Shown one piece after another: positions 48,458-57,397 of a stretch of DNA of 64,000 nt. The stretch is from Clostridia bacterium (GTDB lineage Bacteria > Bacillota > Clostridia > Oscillospirales > CAG-272). The number at the start of each line of letters is the position of its first letter. Position 1 is the stretch's first letter. The stretch is from the NCBI GenBank assembly GCA_017465885.1, contig JAFTVG010000031.1:1-64000 (forward strand), in the 5' to 3' direction. The position numbers were made by a program, and so were the translations under genes. The notes under the pieces are model-generated. The model ran no database searches. It saw only the letters and a program-made list of their open reading frames with translations, and was not told the DNA's origin.

Positions 48458-48517
48458 AAAAAAATGCACCGACAAGGAACAAGCACCAAAATCAGCGGTT
48501 GTTCCTGTATCGGTGCC
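48458..48517 (-). terminator. Hairpin between the lipoprotein and ABC permease genes
   Basis: On the minus strand GGCACCGATACAGGAACAA pairs with TTGTTCCTTGTCGGTGC around a 16-base loop and is followed by seven T residues, so transcription from the lipoprotein gene should mostly stop here. The hairpin is unusually long for a simple terminator. Confidence 0.8.
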
Positions 48518-48545
48518 ATTTTAAGACCTCCAAATGGGTCAAGGC

Positions 48546-49796
48546 TTAAAACTTAAAGGGGAAGTCTATTTCCTCTCCCGTTTTCAAATTGGTCAGCGTT
48601 TTGTATTGCTTCACGAGCTCTCCCGATTCGGTATAGTCGGTCACCTTACAGACAAGCCAATCGTCGGACATCGTATGAAGGCTCTTGGTTTGTAAGGGAT
48701 TTTCGGAGAGATCATAAACCGTATTCGTCTTTCCGCTTCGAGTATCAAACACAAGAAGCTTCTTCAAATAATTAACGTCGTTTCTTTCAAAGACGGCATA
48801 CGCTGTCGAATAGTAGAAAATCTGTTCTCCATTCACGCCCCAGGAGGCAACGTAGACCTTTTCGGCGATCAGCTCGCCTTCACCCGACAAATCGGTCAGC
48901 GGCTTTCTGAGCACATCGACAACCGCAAACTCTTTTTCAAAAACCTCATCGACTTCCGTTTGTCCGGTATAATAGAGATAACCGTTAAAAATGCAGGGCG
49001 GCATCTTAACGGAGGGCAGATCCTCAAGAAGAAGCTCCCTATTTTCATAGTTCAGATCGCTGCGGTATAGTCTGCCGTAATCCCACGCAAAAGAGTAAAG
49101 CTTGCCGTCCACCACACCAAGCAAAGACGACCTGCCCGCTTCGGGAAAGTCCATCTTTTTGGGTGTGCCGCCATTTTTGTTGACGGTATAGTGAACGTAT
49201 CCCACCTCTTCGCCCTCGAATTGGATGAAATAGATCGTGTCTCCGTAAAGATAAAAGCTATAGATACTCTCTCCCAACTCATCGGTGATCACCGTCATTT
49301 TACCCGTTCCTGTATTATAGGAAACAAGTCTATTGATTTCTTTACGGACCGGTTTGTTGTCGATCGTTTCGGTGAATATCTTTTCTGAAACGACGATCAA
49401 AACGGGCAGTCCGTTATTCTTTGCTGTGGCTTGCTCGTCCACCAATAGAATACGCCCGCTCCCGTTTGCAAAGGGATTTTCACTTGCCTCGGCAAGAAAA
49501 TTGTTGTAAACGGGCAACGGCTGCTTTTGTACGTTGTTCAGGTTTTGATAGCAGAGGGTCGATTTTGTGAAATCATAGTAATAAAAGACGTTATTAAAAA
49601 AATACCCTCCATACCCTGCAGAAAGAAAGCGATCTTCGGGTATTACGGGAACAGGGAGGCTTTCCTGATCGGTAACAGTGGCAGATTCGATATCAGAAGG
49701 AGCAGACGGTTCGGTTTTATTCGTTTTTGAGCACCCGGAAAAACAGAAAAGCACCGAAATCAACGCAAAAACGAATGATAAAATGCGTTTTTTCAT
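48546..49796 (-). CDS. Lipoprotein with beta-propeller-like repeats (DUF5050-like)
   Basis: The 416-residue protein has a lipoprotein signal (FCFSGC, Cys ~22) and repeated strand-turn units such as YYYDFTKSTL, GDTIYFIQFEG, DGKLYSFAWDYGRLYRSDL, NGYLYYTGQ and GEQIFYYSTAYA, as in DUF5050/TolB-like propellers. It would be anchored outside the membrane. No catalytic motif is visible. AAAGGAG precedes the ATG. It lies upstream of the ABC-2 genes but is separated by a strong terminator, so a functional link is uncertain. Confidence 0.75.
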   Translation of the reverse strand: MKKRILSFVFALISVLFCFSGCSKTNKTEPSAPSDIESATVTDQESLPVPVIPEDRFLSAGYGGYFFNNVFYYYDFTKSTLCYQNLNNVQKQPLPVYNNFLAEASENPFANGSGRILLVDEQATAKNNGLPVLIVVSEKIFTETIDNKPVRKEINRLVSYNTGTGKMTVITDELGESIYSFYLYGDTIYFIQFEGEEVGYVHYTVNKNGGTPKKMDFPEAGRSSLLGVVDGKLYSFAWDYGRLYRSDLNYENRELLLEDLPSVKMPPCIFNGYLYYTGQTEVDEVFEKEFAVVDVLRKPLTDLSGEGELIAEKVYVASWGVNGEQIFYYSTAYAVFERNDVNYLKKLLVFDTRSGKTNTVYDLSENPLQTKSLHTMSDDWLVCKVTDYTESGELVKQYKTLTNLKTGEEIDFPFKF

Positions 49797-49904
49797 AATA
49801 TTTCTCTCCTTTGAGGTATCGTGGGTTTTGCGGATTACCGGCAAAACCCACGACAGACACTAATAAAAATCAAAGACAACAGTATATTTAGGGCTATCGC
49901 TATA

Positions 49905-50060
49905 TTATTCAACGGAGGTTATTGACAATTCCCACTGGTAAATCACACACACAGCGGGATTGTTCACATTGGCACCCACCGGCGCAAATGTGTACCACGC
50001 CGTTATAGCGTTTACTTTAGTGTCTAAAATGACAACAGCCCATCGGACACACCTCCACAT
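49905..50060 (-). CDS. Doubtful 51-codon ORF behind a consensus promoter
   Basis: The frame reads MWRCVRWAVVILD and ends YQWELSITSVE. It lies 45 bases behind a perfect promoter but its ATG has no ribosome binding site. The only good site (GGAGGTG at ~50056-50050) serves a different frame that stops after MGCCHFRH. The peptide has no signal sequence. Either a small protein with an unusual start or a non-coding RNA may be made here. From 49797 to 49904 I see nothing supported. Confidence 0.25.
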   Translation of the reverse strand: MWRCVRWAVVILDTKVNAITAWYTFAPVGANVNNPAVCVIYQWELSITSVE

Positions 50061-50062
50061 AC

Positions 50063-50087
50063 GTATTTTTTGAAATTCAAAAAATAC
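50063..50087. repeat. Perfect 12-bp inverted repeat in the leader of the small transcript
   Basis: GTATTTTTTGAA and TTCAAAAAATAC flank a single base. It lies just downstream of the minus-strand promoter at 50106-50134, in operator position. Confidence 0.55.
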
Positions 50088-50105
50088 AGTTTCTTTATCA
50101 ACTAA

Positions 50106-50134
50106 ATTATAACACGAGGCTTCCTTTTTGTCAA
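50106..50134 (-). promoter_or_regulatory. Consensus promoter with no obvious gene
   Basis: TTGACA (50134-50129) and TATAAT (50111-50106) on the minus strand with a 17-base spacer, as strong as the tRNA promoter. Confidence 0.85.
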
Positions 50135-50279
50135 CCATTTATTGTAAAAAACCTTGGAAATAAGAGCGTTCCTTGTTCTAAGGTACCTTTTTTCGGGTGA
50201 CTTTTTCCTATACAGTATATTTTTTCGGTTGGAGCAGATACTATAAAAAATGAAGTTTACCCCACAGAAAGGCAAGTCT

Positions 50280-53200
50280 ATGATCGGGAACGCAACCTTA
50301 AAAAACGTTTTAAAGAAGTATCCTGCCCTGCAAAGCCATTACCGCTTTTTTTCTGCCGCCCAAAACGCGGTGTCCAATCGGCTGTTGAAGAAAAGGAGGA
50401 TGCGCACCTTTGCCGGGAGGCTTGCATCCGAAATGGAGGGCTTTTCCCCTCAGGCAAAGAGCAAGGATTTTCTTGAAGAGATGCTTGATCGTACCTTTCG
50501 GAAAACGCCCCCGTCCGACGAGCTTTTGCATCTGCTGGCAGATCTGATCCCCTTTGCTCTTCTCTGTTTTCTTGCAGAAAAGAAGAGCGATGAGGAGGCA
50601 GAGGAACGATGGCAAAGGGCAGTGATCCTTTTTGAGGGCTATTTGCGCCTTGACCAGAGGCAGCTTTACCTGTGCTATTCTGCTGTCCACCGCATTTTAT
50701 TGCAGAGAGGACTGTTTTGCTATGGCGACAGCGACGAGCAGACCCGGGACGCCATCAGACGAATGGTCTACCGCTACGCCAAGCGCCACGGCATCAAGGA
50801 TCGGGAGGCAGCGACGACCGTTCCCGCCGACTATATGAAGAGAGAGCTGGCAGAGCGGCGGCGGTATTTCAGAAATCTGATCGTTTTGATGCCCCTCCTG
50901 CTTTTTGCTCTTGCACTGATCTATTGCGGACTTCTCCCTTCCCTGCTTCTCCTTCTGCCCATCTTCACCCTTTGCTGCGAGATGATCTTTGCCGCCGCTT
51001 CGCTTTGCGTCACCCCCGATCCCATCTTCAAGTTGAAAAACGCCCCCATCGATCAGCCTGTTCTGGTGGTCATCACCACCCTGCTGACAAGCAAGGAGGA
51101 GATCGTCCGCCTTGCCGAGCGTCTTGAGGTGATGTACTTTCAAAACCCCGAAAAAAAGGCTTGCTTTGGCATTCTCGCCGATTTCAAGGATGGCAAAAAC
51201 AGAGAAGAGCCCTCCGACGAGCTTCTTGAAAAAGAGGCGTTTGATGCCATCACCCGCTTAAACCGTCAGCACGGGCAAAAATTTTGTCTTTTCATCCGTC
51301 AAAGAAGCTATGCACCCGCCGACAAGATCTATATGGGGTGGGAAAGAAAAAGAGGAGCTCTCATCGAGCTGGTACGGCTGATCAAGGGAGAGCGTCACAG
51401 CTTTAGGCGGATCGTTGCGCCAAAGGAGCTTCTTTCAAGGTGCGCCTACATTCTCACCCTGGACGCCGACACCGATCTGCGCATCGGTGCCCTTTCCACC
51501 ATGTACGCCGCTATGCGCCATCCCGAAAACCGACCCGTTATCAAAAACGGCATCGTCGTTGAAGGCTACGGCGTGCTTCAGCCCCGTATGGTCAGCTCGG
51601 TGCGCTCTGCCGCGCGAACCCCCTTTGCCCTGCTTCATTCGGGAGGCGGGGGACTTGACAGCTACCGCAACGCCCTTTTTGATTTCTACCAAAGCGTCTT
51701 TGGCAAGGGTGCCTTTTGCGGAAAGGGAATGTTTGACGTGGACGCCTTTTATCAGGTGATCAACGATGCCTTTCCCGAAGGACAGATCCTCAGCCACGAT
51801 CTGCTGGAGGGCACAAGACTGCGGTGCGGATATCTTTCCGAGCTGGCATTGACCGATGCCACCCCCGCCGGCGCGCTTTCCTATTTTGCCCGCCAGCACC
51901 GCTGGCTACGCGGTGATCTGCAAGCCCTTCCTTTTGCCTTCAAGCGTGTTCAAAGCGGACAAGGAAAGGTGAAAAATCCCATCGACCGTCTTTCCCGCTT
52001 TATGATCCTTTCTAACGTCACAAGGCTTTTAACGCCCGTTTTTGCCCTGCTTGCCTTGCTTTTCTCCACCCTCCTACGCGAATCCACCTGCGGCGTTTTC
52101 CTCTTTTTTTCCCTTGCCTATCTGCTCTTCCCCGCCGTCCTCACCCTCCTTCGCAGTGCCCGTTACGTCGGAAGACGCTTTTATTCCTCTGTGATGCAGA
52201 GCGCCTGGCACAGTCTTTGCCGCACCCTTTTTGCTCTTTGCGGACTTGCCTATGATGCCCAGCTTTCGCTTGACGCTCTGCTGCGCGTACTGTTTCGCAA
52301 GCTGATCTCAGGCAAAAAGCTTCTTGAGTGGGTCACCGCTGACCAGGGAGAGCGAAAATACAAGAACGCTTCACAAACGATGCTCCTGCTTTTGTATCTG
52401 AAAAAGGCTCTTCCATCGGTTTTGGCAGGTCTTTTTATGGTGCTGTGGTCAGAGGGCGGGCCGGTACGCCTTCTTGGACTGAGCTTTGTCCTCTTTCCCC
52501 TGCTTTGCTATCTCTTCAGCCGACCTTACAAAAAAAGAAGGACGATTTCAAAAGAGGAGGAAAAGACCCTTTTGAAATACGTTGATGCCTCCTTCTCCTT
52601 TTTCGAGCAGTTTGTCGGCGAAAAAAGCCGTCATCTGCCTCCCGACAACTATCAGGAAATGCCCGTACCCCGTCTTGCCAAGCGCACCTCCCCCACAAAC
52701 ATCGCCCTTTATCTCAGCTCTTGTATGGCTATGGCGGATCTGGGCTTGAGAGGGCGGGAGGAAATGACCCTGCGGATGGAACAGACTGCCGACACCCTGC
52801 TTGCTCTGCCCAAATACCGAGGGCATCTATACAATTGGTACCACACCGAAAGCGGGGAGCCTCTCGGCACGCCCTATATCTCCACGGTGGACAGCGGCAA
52901 CCTTGCCCTCTGCCTGCTGTCCTTGAAGATGGGGCTTGACCCCAAAGACCCAAGGCAGGCACGCTTAAAGGAAAAGCTGGAGCTTCTCCTTCGGGAAATG
53001 GATTTTTCCTTCCTTTACCGAAGGGACAGAGGGCTTCTCTGCATCGGATACGATCCCGTGGAGGAAAGACAGAGCGAAGGGTGCTACGATCTGCTGGCAA
53101 GCGAGGCACGTTCTGCTTATTTTTACGCCATTGCAAAGGGACAGATCGACGTGGAAAGCTGGGGGCGGCTGGGCAGACCCATCACGGTCAAGGAGGGGCA

Positions 53201-56200
53201 CCCCGGAATCTTATCCTGGTCGGGCACTGCCTTTGAATATTTTATGCCCGTCCTTTTTCTGCCTCTTGAAGAAAATACCCTGCTTTACGAGGCGCTCTGC
53301 TTTGCCCTTTACGAGCAGTCAAGAGACCGCCTTGACGGACTTTGGGGACGGTCTGAGTCCTGCTATTTCGCCTTTGACGACATGATGAACTATCAATACC
53401 GCGCATTTGGATGCCAAAGCCTCGCTCTTGACCCCGAAACGGCAAAGCATCGGGTCTTGGCTCCCTACGCCTCCTTTCTCGCCCTCTGCCTTGCGCCAAG
53501 CCAATCCATCGGCAATCTGAAGCGTTTTGAAAAGGCAGGGGCTTACGGCGGCTGCGGCTTTTACGAGGCGGTGGATTTCACCCCCGACCGAGTGGGCAGA
53601 GGCAACGCCGTGATCAGATGCTATATGGCACACCACGTGGGAATGAGCATCACCGCCGCCGCAAACGCCCTGCTTGACGGAATTTTCAGTCGGCGCACCC
53701 TGCTTGACGGTCAGATGCGCAGTGCCGAGGAGCTTTTGTTTGAGCGCGTGCCCGCCGATGCACCGGTGACCCGCATCAAGTCCCCTTCGTCAAAACGCCT
53801 CCATCAGCCCCGCTCTCTGCCCCATATCCTCCCATCCGACTTCGGATCCTTTGGGGAAAACGCCCTTCTTTATAGCGGTTCCACCGCCGTTTGCGCATCG
53901 GACAAGGGAGGCTTTTCCTTGAGCTTCGACGGCATCGCGCTCACCGTACCCTCTTACGGCACGACAAGCAAGCCTGCCATCACACTTTGCGGAAAGGGAT
54001 TTGAATCAAGCCTTGAAGACAGCACCTTTCTCTTTGACGGGCGAGCCCTGCGCTATGAGCTTCCAATGAAAAAGGATGGGATGAAGCTGTCTATCAGCCC
54101 CTCGAAGGAGGGAGGCGTTCTCTTCCGTTTTAACAAGCCTCGGGGAGAAGAAGGGCGGCTTCGCATCCTTCTTCCCCTGGCACTTTGCACGAAAGAGGAA
54201 TACCAAAGTCACCCTGCCTTTTCAGGGCTCTCGGTGGAATGCTTTTACGATGGCAGGCAAAAGATCCTCTACTTCAAGAAGAGACCGAAGCGGCAGGAAG
54301 ACCGACCCTTGTATTTTGCTCTGACGATGACGCTCCCTTATCGCTTTTTTACGAAAAAAGAGGAAAAAGACAGCAGTGAACGATCGTTCACTCTCTTGAA
54401 TCAAGGGGAGATCCTGCCCTGCCGAGTACCCTTTGTTCTTTTGGATTGTGCTCTTTCGGCGCAAGAGCAGCAGTTTGCCCTGCTTTGTGCCGCAGGCTAT
54501 TCAAGAAGGGAGGTACAAAGGCGTTTGGAGCTGCTTTTGTCGGAGGAAAGGATCGCCATTGCGCGAAAGAGCGGGTCAAAGAGACTGCTTCAAAAAGCGC
54601 CCCGCCCCCTCCTTGACCGTACTCTTTTTCTATATTCCTCCCTTCTTCTTGAAGGACTGCTTCACCCCCGCAAAAGGCGCACCGATCTGCCCTGCTATCC
54701 AATTGCCGATCTTTGGCGCTACGGTATCTCGGGAGATCTGCCTGTTTTTACCTTTCTCTTACCCCGAGAGCTCTTGTCGGACAGTCAGAAAAAAGCCGTG
54801 ACACAGCTGCTTAAGGCACACCGATACCTTTCCTTTGGCGGCGTGCAATTTGATATGGTTTTCCTGCGCACGGAGGAGGAAAGTTACTTTTCACCCGCAA
54901 AAAAAGAGCTTGTTTCACTGGTGGAGGGAGTATCCGGCAAGGGGCTTTCGGGTCATCGGGGAGGTGTGCATCTGCTGTTTGATCGGGATGCCGAAAACGT
55001 CCTGCCCTCCTTTTCAACCGTCTTTTTATTCCTTGAGCGGGACTGTCTTTTTCCGCAGATCAAGAAAGCCTTCTGCTCCTGCCTTGAGCCGGAGGACGGT
55101 CATACGCCCCTGACGGTAATGCAGGGCGAGGCAATAAAGGGCAAGGAGCGGGAGCTGCTCGGCTTGCCCTGCGGCTCCTTTACAGACGGCGGATTTTCTG
55201 TAAACAAAAGGCAAAAATCGGGCGTTCCTTTCAGCGCGATCTACGCTTCCGCCCAGTTCGGCACATTGGTGACCGATCGTTCACTTGGCTTCACCTGGTT
55301 TCGTAACAGCGGAGAATTCCGTTTGACGCCCTTCTTGGGCAGCGAGGATGCCCTTCCCACGGGCGAGCGATTGCTTTTGACGGTGGACGGACTGCTCTTC
55401 GACCTTGCCGCCTGCGCTTTTGACGTGCAATTTCAAAAAGGATGCGCTCTTTACTGCGGCAGTGCGGGGGTGATCGACTATCGTCTTTACGCCGGGGTCG
55501 ATCCCTCGCTTCCCGTGAAGGTGGTGGTGCTGACCGTTAAAAACCGCTCCCCCCTTCCCGTTGCCCTCACGATGGACTATGCGCTGACCCCCTGCCTTGG
55601 CAAGCAGCCCGACGGATTGATCTGCGAAAAGCGGGTGGGAGACACCCTCTTTTTCAAGCGCTCCGCCGTCCGTGAGCCTGCCGATCTCGGTTTGTATCTT
55701 TCAAGCAGTCATTCCACCCTCACTCTGCCTGCGGGCGGGGAGCAAAGTGCGCTGTTTTTGCTTGGCAGCGTGCATTTGAAAAACGATCGGTGCTATTATC
55801 ACGTAAAGAGCCGATTTGCCACCCCCGAAGATGGTTTTGCGGCATTTTCTCGCTATGCAGAGGAGGAGAGCGCCTTTTCCTCCCCCTTCACCCTCGACTG
55901 CGGCGAGCCTGCTCTTTCCCTTTATCTGAACGATTGTCTGCCCCGACAGATCAGACGATGCAGACTTTTTGCACGCACCGGCTTTTATCAGCCGGGCGGT
56001 GCGTACGGCTTCCGTGATCAGCTGCAGGACGCTCTGGGGCTGCTTTACCACGATCCCCGCCTTTTGGAGCGTCAGATCTACCGCTGTGCCGCCCATCAGT
56101 ATTATAACGGTGACGTCCAGCATTGGTGGCATCCTCTCTCCTATGACTCTGCCCTTCCCACCGATCCCGGTGTACGCACCGAATGCTCGGACGATCTGCT

Positions 56201-57347
56201 CTGGCTCCCCCTTTGTCTTTCTCTTTATATCGAGGCAACGGGCAACGCCGCCATTCTTGAAAGGCAGATCTCCTATCTGTCCTCTCCTCCCTTAAAAGAA
56301 GGAGAAGAACGCTACGAGCGTCCCCAAAGGACCACCAGAAAGGAATCGCTTTACGATCACGCCCTGCGGGCTCTTTGTCTTGTAAACCAGCGAAGATCCG
56401 CCCGCGGGCTTTGCAGAATGGGAAGCTGCGACTGGAACGACGGTCTATCGGAGGTCAAAGGGGAAAGCGTCTGGCTGACACAGTTTTATCTGCTCTGCCT
56501 GCAGAGCTTCTCTCCCCTTTTTAAGGGTGAGGACCGATGCTTCTTCAAGGAGGTGCAAGCCGAGCTTTCCTCGGCTCTTGACAGGTACTGCAAGGAAAAC
56601 GATCGCTTTTTGCGCGCCTTTTTTGAGGACGGCTCCCCCCTTGGAAGCCAAAACGGCTCTTACTGTCAGATCGATCTGCTTCCCCAGGCATTCGCCGTCT
56701 TTCTTGATCCGTGCGACCTCTTTGCAAAAAAGGCGATCAATAGTGCCTATACGCTGCTTTGGCAGAAAAACGAGGGACTTTTCAGACTCTTTGCGCCTTC
56801 CTATGATCATGAAGAGCCCTTTCCCGGGTATTTGGGCGGCTATTGTCCCGGCTTTCGGGAAAACGGCGGGCAGTATACCCACGCCGCCGTGTGGGGGGCG
56901 ATGGCGTTGCTTCTGGCAGGAGATCACCCCAAAGGCTTTGAGGTGCTACGAGGCATCAATCCCATCACCCTTTGGCAAAAGGAGCATCCCGTTTACGCCC
57001 TGGAGCCCTACTGCCTTGCGGGTGACGTCTATTTTGCAAAGGGTCTTGAGGGCAGAGGGGGATGGAGCCACTATACCGGCTCTGCCGGATGGTACCTGAC
57101 GGCGCTTCTTTGCTTGCTTTTGGGCTATCGGGAGCATTCCGATTTCTTCACCCTCACCCCTCGTCTTTGCGAGGATTTTCAGGGCTTTACCCTGACCGTC
57201 AGAAAAAAACAGACCGAATACCGCATTCAGGTAACCTTTGCAGAGCAAAACGAGATCATTCTTGACGGCAAGAGGGCACAAAACAGATTTTTCTTTGATA
57301 AAGGCAGGCATAACGTGAAAATACTCTTGCAAAAAGAGAAAAAATAG
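50280..57347 (+). CDS. Cyclic beta-1,2-glucan synthase-like glycosyltransferase (GT84-GH94)
   Basis: This giant 2,355-residue protein has the module order of NdvB/Cgs. A helical N-terminus and two membrane helices (~200-245) come first, then a GT84 glycosyltransferase domain with the acidic metal motif DADTD (~394) and QHRWLRGD (~537), more membrane helices (~575-760), a glycoamylase-like domain (NYQEMPVPRLAKRTSPTNIA, ~795), beta-sandwich domains and a C-terminal GH94 phosphorylase-like domain with GFRDQLQD (Asp ~1914) and RTECSDDLLWLP. Known relatives make and trim cyclic beta-1,2-glucan at the membrane. Known alphaproteobacterial forms are nearer 2,800 residues. The ATG at 50280 has AAAGG upstream; an ATG at 50250 is an alternative. 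Confidence 0.88.
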   Translation: MIGNATLKNVLKKYPALQSHYRFFSAAQNAVSNRLLKKRRMRTFAGRLASEMEGFSPQAKSKDFLEEMLDRTFRKTPPSDELLHLLADLIPFALLCFLAEKKSDEEAEERWQRAVILFEGYLRLDQRQLYLCYSAVHRILLQRGLFCYGDSDEQTRDAIRRMVYRYAKRHGIKDREAATTVPADYMKRELAERRRYFRNLIVLMPLLLFALALIYCGLLPSLLLLLPIFTLCCEMIFAAASLCVTPDPIFKLKNAPIDQPVLVVITTLLTSKEEIVRLAERLEVMYFQNPEKKACFGILADFKDGKNREEPSDELLEKEAFDAITRLNRQHGQKFCLFIRQRSYAPADKIYMGWERKRGALIELVRLIKGERHSFRRIVAPKELLSRCAYILTLDADTDLRIGALSTMYAAMRHPENRPVIKNGIVVEGYGVLQPRMVSSVRSAARTPFALLHSGGGGLDSYRNALFDFYQSVFGKGAFCGKGMFDVDAFYQVINDAFPEGQILSHDLLEGTRLRCGYLSELALTDATPAGALSYFARQHRWLRGDLQALPFAFKRVQSGQGKVKNPIDRLSRFMILSNVTRLLTPVFALLALLFSTLLRESTCGVFLFFSLAYLLFPAVLTLLRSARYVGRRFYSSVMQSAWHSLCRTLFALCGLAYDAQLSLDALLRVLFRKLISGKKLLEWVTADQGERKYKNASQTMLLLLYLKKALPSVLAGLFMVLWSEGGPVRLLGLSFVLFPLLCYLFSRPYKKRRTISKEEEKTLLKYVDASFSFFEQFVGEKSRHLPPDNYQEMPVPRLAKRTSPTNIALYLSSCMAMADLGLRGREEMTLRMEQTADTLLALPKYRGHLYNWYHTESGEPLGTPYISTVDSGNLALCLLSLKMGLDPKDPRQARLKEKLELLLREMDFSFLYRRDRGLLCIGYDPVEERQSEGCYDLLASEARSAYFYAIAKGQIDVESWGRLGRPITVKEGHPGILSWSGTAFEYFMPVLFLPLEENTLLYEALCFALYEQSRDRLDGLWGRSESCYFAFDDMMNYQYRAFGCQSLALDPETAKHRVLAPYASFLALCLAPSQSIGNLKRFEKAGAYGGCGFYEAVDFTPDRVGRGNAVIRCYMAHHVGMSITAAANALLDGIFSRRTLLDGQMRSAEELLFERVPADAPVTRIKSPSSKRLHQPRSLPHILPSDFGSFGENALLYSGSTAVCASDKGGFSLSFDGIALTVPSYGTTSKPAITLCGKGFESSLEDSTFLFDGRALRYELPMKKDGMKLSISPSKEGGVLFRFNKPRGEEGRLRILLPLALCTKEEYQSHPAFSGLSVECFYDGRQKILYFKKRPKRQEDRPLYFALTMTLPYRFFTKKEEKDSSERSFTLLNQGEILPCRVPFVLLDCALSAQEQQFALLCAAGYSRREVQRRLELLLSEERIAIARKSGSKRLLQKAPRPLLDRTLFLYSSLLLEGLLHPRKRRTDLPCYPIADLWRYGISGDLPVFTFLLPRELLSDSQKKAVTQLLKAHRYLSFGGVQFDMVFLRTEEESYFSPAKKELVSLVEGVSGKGLSGHRGGVHLLFDRDAENVLPSFSTVFLFLERDCLFPQIKKAFCSCLEPEDGHTPLTVMQGEAIKGKERELLGLPCGSFTDGGFSVNKRQKSGVPFSAIYASAQFGTLVTDRSLGFTWFRNSGEFRLTPFLGSEDALPTGERLLLTVDGLLFDLAACAFDVQFQKGCALYCGSAGVIDYRLYAGVDPSLPVKVVVLTVKNRSPLPVALTMDYALTPCLGKQPDGLICEKRVGDTLFFKRSAVREPADLGLYLSSSHSTLTLPAGGEQSALFLLGSVHLKNDRCYYHVKSRFATPEDGFAAFSRYAEEESAFSSPFTLDCGEPALSLYLNDCLPRQIRRCRLFARTGFYQPGGAYGFRDQLQDALGLLYHDPRLLERQIYRCAAHQYYNGDVQHWWHPLSYDSALPTDPGVRTECSDDLLWLPLCLSLYIEATGNAAILERQISYLSSPPLKEGEERYERPQRTTRKESLYDHALRALCLVNQRRSARGLCRMGSCDWNDGLSEVKGESVWLTQFYLLCLQSFSPLFKGEDRCFFKEVQAELSSALDRYCKENDRFLRAFFEDGSPLGSQNGSYCQIDLLPQAFAVFLDPCDLFAKKAINSAYTLLWQKNEGLFRLFAPSYDHEEPFPGYLGGYCPGFRENGGQYTHAAVWGAMALLLAGDHPKGFEVLRGINPITLWQKEHPVYALEPYCLAGDVYFAKGLEGRGGWSHYTGSAGWYLTALLCLLLGYREHSDFFTLTPRLCEDFQGFTLTVRKKQTEYRIQVTFAEQNEIILDGKRAQNRFFFDKGRHNVKILLQKEKK

Positions 57348-57355
57348 TGTACAAT
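57327..57355 (+). promoter_or_regulatory. Promoter of the yfmF-yfmH-lgt-folD operon
   Basis: TTGCAA and TACAAT with a 17-base spacer, overlapping the end of the glucan synthase gene. Confidence 0.78.
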
Positions 57356-57397
57356 GTAAGTTGGAATTATATTGAGCGAAAGGAGGGGACTTAGAAG

